Below are positions 31,841 through 36,879 of a stretch of DNA of 36,879 bases, piece by piece. The translations under genes and the position numbers were made by a program. This DNA is from a virus. The notes beneath the pieces are model-generated. The model saw only the letters and a program-made list of their open reading frames with translations, did no database searches and was not told the origin of the DNA. Position 1 is the stretch's first letter; every line of letters begins with the position of its first letter. The stretch covers positions 1-36,879 of the IMG/VR virus record IMGVR_UViG_3300032236_000270. The stretch is one strand, 5' to 3'.

Positions 31841-33454
31841 TTAATATCCTCCTTGCGCTCGTTTGCTTACTTTTGCATTTGATCCGTCTATGTACGCAAT
31901 ACCATCAATGGCTGCATACCTAATAACGTCTATAGGGTCTTTCCAAGCTTCCTCTAGTCCGTCCTCGCCTGTATATTCCTGAAGTGCCATGATGATGTTC
32001 TGGCATCTATCTGAAATATAAAAATGTGGGTGGTTGAATCCGCTTAAAGGTTCTTTGCGATTGTAAGCCATTTTGGTCTGCAATGCTTGCAATCCGTCCT
32101 CAATGTCCAATCCGGGGGCAGGAATAAATACAAGTCCAGCATCAGCCAAGTCTTCAATAATTGAACTAGCTCCGTTTTGTGCCTGATACTTAGCAGCACC
32201 AAGACGAGGATCTATAAGGCGTTCAAAAATGGTTTCGGAGTTTTCAGACTCCATGCTGGTAATAAGTTCAACGTAGTCCTTAATGCCGTAACCAAGTCCT
32301 TTTGCTCCTTCGCCTGTTCCCCATTTGCCACCATGCCACTTAGCCCAGTCGCCCACCGTTGAATCAGGCCACTCGCGATAAACCCACCATGTTCCATTAA
32401 CGTCCACAGCAATCCAGCACATAAACCAATTCTTCCTTCCCGCAGGATCTAAAATCATGTAACGAGTAACGTCCTTGGTTGGAATCAACTCGTGCTTTAC
32501 TACATTTACTTCCTTTATAAAATTAGGGAACCGTGTTGTGTAACTCTTTGTAGGAATACCATAAGCTGCGGTTAGCGTATAGTTGTCGTCATTCTTGGCC
32601 TTGCATTGCTCAACAATCGTTTCATATCCAGACCACGGATTATCTTTGGAATGGAAATAAATGATGCCAGTGTTTTTAAGTTTGTTATGTTGAACATACG
32701 GAACCATACGGTTCTTTAAAAGTTCAGCTGGCCTTGAATCAATAGTGTCTGCTCCTTCAATGTAATACCTGACTGTTTCCGTAATGCCGTCCTTTGGCGT
32801 AAAGGTAATAAGCATTTTGCTATTCCTTGAAGCCAACCTCAAATAAAGACGATCAAGCATTTCCATGCCCTGTAAATATTCATCGCACCATGCGCCAATG
32901 TTGCTCACTTTTGGTTCACGACCACCAAGCTCCATACCTTCTAGGATGGATTGATTTTGTTGGAACTGACTGTAAGTCTTGAAGATAAGTCTGCTTTTGT
33001 TTGGAAACACTAAGCTATTTCCAGCAAAGCCGTTTTGCATTGAATAACTAATGTAATGCGTTTCTTCCGTTGCTTTCTTTTTATATTCTTCTGGAAGATA
33101 TTCATACACAGCTGCTTGCTGAACTACAACGCTTGTTTCCTGATTTTGACTAAAGCAATAAATTAATGTGCCGTCATTATTGATTGCGGCCTCGACTACG
33201 CTCTTGGCTCCATAGCTGGTCTTACCACTTCTGTTAGCCCCCAACAATAAAAGGGTTCTGCTTTCCTTGAACATCTCGTTGGCTTTTTTCCAATGAGGCA
33301 ATATCCAACCATACCTGTAGGGATCACGCTTACTGTTTGCTATAGCTTCGTGATAGGTCGTCCATAGTTGTAGCAAATCCTCTGGCTGCATTGAAGCAAC
33401 CTCTTCATCGCTAGGAGGTTGTAAGATTAAATGCTTTTCCCATACCAAGCTCAT
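31841..33454 (-). CDS. terL: Terminase large subunit
   Basis: 537 residues. ATPase part: Walker A LLGANRSGKT (71-79), Walker B with acidic pair C-D191-E192 in NIGAWCDEYLQG, and coupling motif LITFTPKDG (215-223). The nuclease part carries an RNase H-like D336 in RYMILDPAGRKN, a second acidic site in ERLIDPRLG (about 405-413) and a third in DPIDVIRYAA near the C-terminus. It pumps DNA into the prohead and cuts the concatemer. The start overlaps the small terminase by four bases. The headful or site-specific nature cannot be read here. Confidence 0.92.
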   Translation of the reverse strand: MSLVWEKHLILQPPSDEEVASMQPEDLLQLWTTYHEAIANSKRDPYRYGWILPHWKKANEMFKESRTLLLLGANRSGKTSYGAKSVVEAAINNDGTLIYCFSQNQETSVVVQQAAVYEYLPEEYKKKATEETHYISYSMQNGFAGNSLVFPNKSRLIFKTYSQFQQNQSILEGMELGGREPKVSNIGAWCDEYLQGMEMLDRLYLRLASRNSKMLITFTPKDGITETVRYYIEGADTIDSRPAELLKNRMVPYVQHNKLKNTGIIYFHSKDNPWSGYETIVEQCKAKNDDNYTLTAAYGIPTKSYTTRFPNFIKEVNVVKHELIPTKDVTRYMILDPAGRKNWFMCWIAVDVNGTWWVYREWPDSTVGDWAKWHGGKWGTGEGAKGLGYGIKDYVELITSMESENSETIFERLIDPRLGAAKYQAQNGASSIIEDLADAGLVFIPAPGLDIEDGLQALQTKMAYNRKEPLSGFNHPHFYISDRCQNIIMALQEYTGEDGLEEAWKDPIDVIRYAAIDGIAYIDGSNAKVSKRAQGGY

Positions 33455-33990
33455 TCTTTGGGTGTAACGTCTATGGCAATAGAGCCGTCTTTAAACTTCT
33501 GCTTTGCAGCCTCAATAGCTTTCATGGCATCCTCAAGGCTAGGTGCTCCAGTCCTGTGTTCTATCACCACCTTATTCTCTCCCACGGCTTCCATGTACTT
33601 TGTGTGAGCAATACCCCAAGGTAAAGTCAGATCCCTAATGTTAGTCTTCTCAAGCTGCTCAGGATTGTCAGCAAGGTCTTGCATCTTCTGTCTTTGCAAA
33701 AGCCTAAGCCCTTCACCAATTTCCAAAGCATCTTGTGCCAACTGCATACGTCTCTGCTCCAACGTAGCATGATGCCTACTCCTTAACGTAATCATTGTAT
33801 CCCAGTCCATATGCAGCGTCCTCTTTATCTCACGATAGGACTTTCCATCAGCTAACATCTCTAAAGCCTTCACTGCCCTTTCTGGATCTCTGGCCTCTAT
33901 CCTATTTCCGTGACCAGTACCAGCAGCAGCCACGCTAGCTGCCATTGCTTTGCTTATAGAGTTCTTTTTAGCCACAACCAATACCCACAT
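33451..33990 (-). CDS. terS: Terminase small subunit (putative)
   Basis: 179 residues, first gene of the late operon. A helix-turn-helix at about 38-75 (AVKALEMLADGKSYREIKRT then LHMDWDTMITLRSRHHATLE) would bind the packaging site, and the remainder (MQLAQDALEIGEGLRLLQRQ) forms the oligomerisation helices. It overlaps the large subunit by ATGA. No Shine-Dalgarno is visible for ATG 33990; a GTG six codons in (VAKKNSISKAM) is an alternative. A TTGACT lies just upstream on the minus strand, without a clear -10. Confidence 0.8.
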   Translation of the reverse strand: MWVLVVAKKNSISKAMAASVAAAGTGHGNRIEARDPERAVKALEMLADGKSYREIKRTLHMDWDTMITLRSRHHATLEQRRMQLAQDALEIGEGLRLLQRQKMQDLADNPEQLEKTNIRDLTLPWGIAHTKYMEAVGENKVVIEHRTGAPSLEDAMKAIEAAKQKFKDGSIAIDVTPKE

Positions 33991-34208
33991 AGCCTTACAT
34001 CTTTAGTCAAGCGTAAAAGGCAAACAAACCGTACGGACAATTAAAACCCCTAGCGTTCGCATAACTATTTAAAGAAACTGTGTAACCTTTTACCTGTTCT
34101 GTCCGTCTTGTAAGACATTACTTAATGTAAGACCTATTTATGTTGGCGTGTTAAGGCCACTTTTATATAAATTTTTAGAGCTGGAGTAGATCAATCGCGA
34201 TAACACCA

Positions 34209-34239
34209 CCCCACTACCCTCGCAACCCCCTCCCCCCCC
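34209..34239 (-). other. G-quadruplex-forming tract (minus strand)
   Basis: On the plus strand the C-runs are 34209-34212, 34217-34219, 34226-34230 and 34232-34239. The complementary G-runs (8, 5, 3, 4) with loops of 1, 6 and 4 bases meet the usual rule for a G-quadruplex. This is exceptional in an AT-rich genome. It lies in the control region, between the terminase start and the repeats. Confidence 0.55.
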
Positions 34240-34261
34240 AAGTAATAGCGAGGAATAAAAG

Positions 34262-34279
34262 TAATTAGGAACCTAATTA
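34262..34279. promoter_or_regulatory. Perfect palindrome, candidate operator
   Basis: TAATTAGG-AA-CCTAATTA: eight-base arms with a two-base centre, a form typical of a dimeric repressor or activator site. It is the strongest symmetric element in the control region. Phage candidates that could bind it are the helix-turn-helix proteins at 2235 and 6979. Confidence 0.5.
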
Positions 34280-34507
34280 GATAAACTTATAGGCTAAAGT
34301 AGGTATTCTTATGGCCTTAATAGTGTCTTAATCTCTTATATTTAGTCTTATTATAACTTAAATTAAGAATTATTAAGTCTTTCTTGCGTGCGTAGTGTTC
34401 TTTTTAAGTGGAAGTTAAACTATTGTTTCAACCTAATCACTACCTTACTAATCAGTCACACTCTCTTTAATATCGGGAAGGCTAGTTTAATTACTTAAAA
34501 AGAAAGT

Positions 34508-34527
34508 TTAAAATAAGTTAAAATAAG
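34508..34527. repeat. Tandem decamer TTAAAATAAG x2
   Basis: Two exact adjacent copies of TTAAAATAAG about 90 bases before the ArdC start. They lie one helical turn apart, so a protein bound to both would face the same side of the DNA. Confidence 0.5.
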
Positions 34528-34568
34528 CTTGCGTAGTGATTAAAAACGTTACTTAATTAACTTCGTTG

Positions 34569-34585
34569 AGAGTGAAAACCACTCT
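34569..34585 (+). promoter_or_regulatory. Leader hairpin with AAAAC loop before ArdC gene
   Basis: AGAGTG and CACTCT form a six-base stem around the loop AAAAC, 28 bases before the ATG of the ArdC gene, followed by an A-rich leader. The same loop and nearly the same distance occur before the 35572 gene. Confidence 0.45.
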
Positions 34586-34613
34586 TAATAATAAACAAAT
34601 AAATATAAATAAC

Positions 34614-35486
34614 ATGAAAAACGAAGTCACAAAAAAAGACGTTTACCAAATTGTTACTGAACGTATTATCGAACAGCTTAATCAAGGAGTAATACCTTGG
34701 CATAAGTCTTGGCGGACAGATTCAACGGCGTTAAGCAACTTTGTAAGCAAAAAGGCTTATAAAGGCATGAATAGTATTTTATTGAATTGCGGTCAGTTTA
34801 AGGCTCCTTATTTCTTAACATATAAGCAAGCAAAGGAATTAGGCGGAAACGTAAAAGCCGGCGAAAAAGGTTTACCAATTATATTCTGGTCTTTTGTTGA
34901 ATCTAAGACTGAAACAGATTTTAACGGAAAGCCTAAGCAAATTGGTTTTCTACGCTATTACACTGTATTTAATATTGAGCAAACCGAGGGGATTAAATGG
35001 AGCATGCCAGAATTACCAGAGAATAAATTTAATCCTATTGAGCAAGCGGAAACAGTTGCAAGCAATATGCCCGAAGCTCCAAAGGTTTTATTTGGTGGAA
35101 ATCGTGCTTTTTATAGTCCGGCTTTAGACTTTGTGCAAATGCCGTTAAAACAAAGCTTTGAAACTAATGAGGCTTATTATTCTGTATTATTCCATGAGCT
35201 TGCTCATTCGACCGGTCATTCAAAACGCTTGGATCGTGGCGTAGAGAAAAACGCTGGCTTTGGTAGCGAGTCTTATAGTAAGGAAGAGTTAATTGCTGAA
35301 ATGACAAGTGCTTTCGTTTGCTCTTCAATTGGTTTAGAGTCTAGGATTCCAGACAATGCTTCTTATATTTCAAGTTGGATTAAAGCTTTAAAGGGAGATT
35401 CTAAGCTAGTAGTCTTAGCTAGTGGTAAAGCTCAAAAGGCCGCAGACTGGATTCTAGGAAATTTAGAAACAGAAAGTGTAGAATAG
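34614..35486 (+). CDS. ardC: ArdC-family antirestriction protein
   Basis: 290 residues from ATG 34614, chosen over the longer frame (34566) because the ArdC N-domain begins here and the A-rich leader precedes it. Residues about 5-125 form the single-strand DNA-binding ArdC N domain (DVYQIVTERIIEQLNQGVIP, then WHKSWR, AYKGMNSILL and YFLTYKQAKELGGNVKAGEK). Residues 150-270 are a zincin-type metallopeptidase: HELAH (194-198), second H202, then ELIAEMTSAF with E229 as a metal-ligand candidate. Known ArdC proteins protect incoming DNA from restriction. Transcribed away from the late genes, it may be expressed early after entry. Confidence 0.87.
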   Translation: MKNEVTKKDVYQIVTERIIEQLNQGVIPWHKSWRTDSTALSNFVSKKAYKGMNSILLNCGQFKAPYFLTYKQAKELGGNVKAGEKGLPIIFWSFVESKTETDFNGKPKQIGFLRYYTVFNIEQTEGIKWSMPELPENKFNPIEQAETVASNMPEAPKVLFGGNRAFYSPALDFVQMPLKQSFETNEAYYSVLFHELAHSTGHSKRLDRGVEKNAGFGSESYSKEELIAEMTSAFVCSSIGLESRIPDNASYISSWIKALKGDSKLVVLASGKAQKAADWILGNLETESVE

Positions 35487-35487
35487 G

Positions 35488-35545
35488 TTTGCTTTTCCTT
35501 CACCTTGACCTTAGCAATGAGGTCAACATGAAGCAAAACGCTTCA
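35488..35545 (+). promoter_or_regulatory. Nested and alternative hairpins after ArdC gene
   Basis: TTTGCTT (35488-35494) pairs with AAGCAAA (35531-35537), enclosing TTGACCT/AGGTCAA (35505-35511 with 35520-35526). The same AAGC bases can instead form TGAAGC-AAAAC-GCTTCA (35529-35545). The two folds exclude each other, a pattern expected for an attenuator or translation switch ahead of the next gene. No T-run follows, so it is not a plain terminator. Confidence 0.45.
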
Positions 35546-35571
35546 ATATAAATATATAAACAATAAATTAA

Positions 35572-35730
35572 ATGAAAACATATAAAATTAAATATATAAA
35601 AACACTAACAAAGCATAAAATAATAAAAGCGGATTCTGAATCTGAGGCTAAAGAAATATTTAAAAAAATTGATTTATGCAATTACGGTTGTGTATTTGAT
35701 GTAGTGGAATTACAAAAAAACAATAAATAA
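35572..35730 (+). CDS. Hypothetical 52-residue protein
   Basis: Starts MKTYKIKYIKTLTKHKIIKA and continues DSESEAKEIFKKID, ending VVELQKNNK. The order strand, strand, then A.SE.EAkeiF helix, strand is a common phage micro-protein pattern (similar to DpnD/PcfM-like small proteins). It has an A/T-rich leader and is preceded by the AAAAC-loop hairpin. The next gene starts one base after its stop. Confidence 0.65.
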   Translation: MKTYKIKYIKTLTKHKIIKADSESEAKEIFKKIDLCNYGCVFDVVELQKNNK

Positions 35731-35731
35731 A

Positions 35732-35929
35732 ATGAATCATCTAGAATTACTAAACAAATTGTTAAAAGAAGCTTTGCAAGCTCATCAGGAACTTGAACAA
35801 AGGATGAAAGACTCCGAAGAGGTTTTAAATATGCGTTATAAAGCTATCAAAGACGCTTTAGGCGGTCGATTCTATGACTTCAGAGACGTTTTAAATGAAA
35901 TTGAACGCTTAAAGGAGAATCAAAAATGA
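35732..35929 (+). CDS. Hypothetical coiled-coil protein
   Basis: 65 residues, almost entirely helical with heptad-like spacing (LLNKLLKEALQAHQELEQRM) and a second helix (YDFRDVLNEIERLKENQK). No family recognised. The AAAGGAG ribosome-binding site for the following gene lies near its end, and the two genes overlap by ATGA. Confidence 0.65.
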   Translation: MNHLELLNKLLKEALQAHQELEQRMKDSEEVLNMRYKAIKDALGGRFYDFRDVLNEIERLKENQK

Positions 35930-36018
35930 GTAATAAAACCTTTATACAATCTCTTATTGTTTTTTTCATCACTTGCTTTGCACTCTTAGCAAGCTTAGCC
36001 ATTAGACTATTTGCTTAA
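35926..36018 (+). CDS. 30-residue membrane peptide
   Basis: MSNKTFIQSLIVFFITCFAL followed by LASLAIRLFA: a short polar start and a single membrane helix. It has a good Shine-Dalgarno (AAAGGAG, about nine bases upstream) and ATGA coupling to the gene before it. Just before an endolysin candidate, it could be a minimal holin or pinholin-like peptide, but a general membrane role is equally possible. Confidence 0.6.
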   Translation: MSNKTFIQSLIVFFITCFALLASLAIRLFA

Positions 36019-36042
36019 CCCTACTAATAAACCTTAACCTTT

Positions 36043-36071
36043 AGACTACCTTAAGAGGGTAGTCTTTTTTT
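36043..36071 (+). terminator. Rho-independent terminator before the endolysin gene
   Basis: AGACTACC (36043-36050) and GGTAGTCT (36058-36065) form an eight-base stem with a seven-base loop, followed by seven T. It ends the ArdC operon and lies only five bases before the next ATG, so the endolysin gene should be read either by read-through or from another signal. Confidence 0.85.
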
Positions 36072-36075
36072 ATCT

Positions 36076-36432
36076 ATGAATCTAATAATGTTAAAAGCTT
36101 TATTTGCAGCTATTTGCATAATTGAATCGAGTGGCAATCCTCATGCAATAAATGGTAAAGCGGTTGGAATCGTACAGATTCAGCCGGCTTTAGTAATGGA
36201 TTTAAATAAATGGGGATATCATTTTACAATGCAAGATCGTTTAAACACAGCTAAGAGCGAAGAAATGTTTTACCTTTACACTCAACATTACATTAAAAAG
36301 CTAAAAATTGAGGACTCAGTACAGAATCGGGCTAATATATGGCGTTATGGTGCTTATGGTCGAAAGGGAAAGACTCCTTATGCTCTTAAGGCTCAGAAGT
36401 TAGTTGATAAGGCTCTTAAGAGCGACCTTTAA
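36076..36432 (+). CDS. Transglycosylase-like endolysin candidate
   Basis: 118 residues. CIIESSGNPHAINGKAVGIV shows the lytic-transglycosylase pattern: catalytic E17 followed by SSGNP, GIVQIQ at 31-36 and, late in the protein, NIWRYGAYG at 87-95, which matches the NIxRYNGG-like third motif. The fold is the lysozyme-like SLT type that cleaves peptidoglycan. There is no signal peptide, so release would depend on a holin. It is far shorter than host transglycosylases, which is usual for phage enzymes. A second start (M5, 36088) is possible. Its operon position, apart from the late genes, is unusual for a lysis enzyme. Confidence 0.7.
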   Translation: MNLIMLKALFAAICIIESSGNPHAINGKAVGIVQIQPALVMDLNKWGYHFTMQDRLNTAKSEEMFYLYTQHYIKKLKIEDSVQNRANIWRYGAYGRKGKTPYALKAQKLVDKALKSDL

Positions 36433-36470
36433 GCCTTAAGGATACCTTTTAAAATCGTCAGGAAGGCCGT

Positions 36471-36659
36471 TTATTTGCCTTTTACGAGGTTTTGTTCGTT
36501 TAAAGGTAGATAATATGGCCTTAACCCAGCATCTATGTTCCAAACCAAAGCAGACTCTTTGCTTAGTTTAATAACTTCGGAGGCTCTAAATGGCAAATCC
36601 TTACATCCGTCTAGAACTTTGCTTAAAGCTTCATTTGGTACAAATTTCTTTTTACTCAT
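36471..36659 (-). CDS. Hypothetical small protein divergent from the RNA promoter
   Basis: 62 residues, basic start (MSKKKFVPNEALSKVLDGCK) followed by DLPFRASEVIKLSKESALVW and a short beta end. It is the only minus-strand gene in this part of the circle and starts about 25 bases from the extended -10 of the RNA, so it is transcribed divergently from it. No family recognised. It could be a regulator of the RNA promoter; that is inference from position only. Confidence 0.55.
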   Translation of the reverse strand: MSKKKFVPNEALSKVLDGCKDLPFRASEVIKLSKESALVWNIDAGLRPYYLPLNEQNLVKGK

Positions 36660-36681
36660 AAATGAATTGACTATAAACCCA

Positions 36682-36690
36682 TGATATAAT
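36682..36690 (+). promoter_or_regulatory. Extended -10 promoter of the structured RNA
   Basis: TGATATAAT matches an extended -10 element with a perfect TATAAT at 36685-36690. A TTGACT at 36667-36672 is only 12 bases upstream, too near for a normal -35, so the extended -10 is probably used alone. Predicted transcript start about 36697, in front of the first RNA hairpin. Confidence 0.7.
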
Positions 36691-36696
36691 CAACTC

Positions 36697-36879
36697 GTTT
36701 AGTGCGGTAGTGCAATACCACAAAAGTCAATTTCTGAGGGAGTAAAATCTCTCTGGAGGCCGTTGTGTTGTTGCACCAACCTACGGCCTTCTGTTTTTCT
36801 GGCTTCCAGTAAGAAGGTTTAAGTACATAAGAAGTCAGCGTGTAAATCCGAGTATTCGCTTAGGGCGAGCTTAAAGAGG
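36697..36879 (+). ncRNA. Large structured noncoding RNA, 5' part
   Basis: The transcript starts about seven bases after TATAAT. The first hairpin uses GGTA/TACC around GTGCAA (near 36702-36720). The second is GGGAG and CTCTC around TAAAAT (about 36738-36753). The third stem begins at 36755 and continues through the junction into 2-7/27-32. 36757 onward is the same sequence as 1-123, so the molecule continues at position 124. See the entry at 1-410 for the rest of the fold. Confidence 0.65.
36757..36879. repeat. Terminal direct repeat, right copy
   Basis: Identical to 1-123. It marks the circular overlap of the assembly; unique sequence ends at 36756. Confidence 0.95.

Larger units (their letters stand above)
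33991..34613. other. Noncoding control region between divergent operons
   Basis: About 620 bases without a convincing gene. It holds GTCTT-GT-AAGAC (34105-34116) and a direct TGTAAGAC repeat (34109 and 34126), a C-rich tract (34209-34239) inside a CCTCGC/GCGAGG stem (34218-34223 with 34248-34253), an 18-bp palindrome (34262-34279), TGCGTAGTG twice (34389, 34530), an inverted pair TAATCACTAC/GTAGTGATTA (34434 and 34533), and tandem TTAAAATAAG (34508-34527). Promoters for both operons must lie here. It is also a candidate replication origin or packaging site. Confidence 0.6.

Noticed and set aside
34566-34613. Longer start for ArdC
   Set aside because: The first 16 residues come from the leader hairpin and A-rich region; the family N-terminus begins at the ATG at 34614.
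36380-36423. GCTCTTAAGAGC palindrome at the end of the endolysin gene
   Set aside because: Coding constraint (alanine, leucine and lysine repeats) explains it, no T-run follows, and CTTAAG is common in the genome.
1-36879. tRNA genes or integrase
   Set aside because: No cloverleaf with CCA-type acceptor and no recombinase motif was recognised by eye; a tRNAscan and profile search would be decisive.

Overview
The window is one complete genome of a tailed phage with a short, podovirus-type tail, assembled as a circle. The last 123 bases (36757-36879) repeat the first 123 exactly, so the unique length is about 36,756 bp. The portal, capsid, neck, tail-hub and ejection genes follow a P22-like order, with no tail-tube, tape-measure or sheath gene. 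No integrase or lysogeny repressor was recognised, so a lytic lifestyle is the simplest reading. The host should be Gram-negative, because two gene products carry lipoprotein signals. The AT-rich DNA, many start codons with A-rich leaders instead of a Shine-Dalgarno, and many fibre repeats of the kind common in environmental phages suggest an uncultured, probably aquatic host such as Bacteroidota or Verrucomicrobiota. That host guess is inference.

Layout. (1) About 36,697 through the junction to about 410 looks like a large structured noncoding RNA of roughly 470 nt with its own extended -10 promoter. It has many stems and two GNRA-capped hairpins, contains no convincing protein, and I cannot assign it to a known RNA class. 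(2) 453-7472, plus strand: an early, replication and recombination operon of tightly overlapping genes. It holds a DUF6378-like protein, a Dps/ferritin-like protein, several tiny membrane or overlapping genes, an ERF annealing protein, an SSB-like protein, a PD-(D/E)XK nuclease, a DnaB-type helicase, an HNH nuclease, a metallophosphoesterase and a winged-helix protein. No phage polymerase or primase was recognised. (3) 33990 down to 7462, minus strand: the late operon. It runs in order through small and large terminase, portal, scaffold, SU10/DUF5309-type major capsid, a terminator just after the capsid gene, neck protein, two paralogous small proteins, a block of fibre-like and exported proteins with lipoproteins and holin-like proteins, tail hub, fibre, and three ejection-type proteins. 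(4) 33991-34613: a noncoding control region with palindromes, direct repeats, a C-rich/G-quadruplex tract and a leader hairpin. (5) 34614-36432, plus strand: an ArdC-type antirestriction protein, small genes, and a transglycosylase-like endolysin candidate. A small minus-strand gene at 36471-36659 diverges from the RNA promoter.

The two points most worth following are the large RNA and a run of late genes (18.5-24.7 kb) whose products look exported by the host: two lipoproteins, a secreted small protein, a glycine-rich LamG adhesin and a fibre-like protein with a classical signal peptide. Phage fibres are normally assembled in the cytoplasm and lack signal peptides, so these may act on the cell surface.
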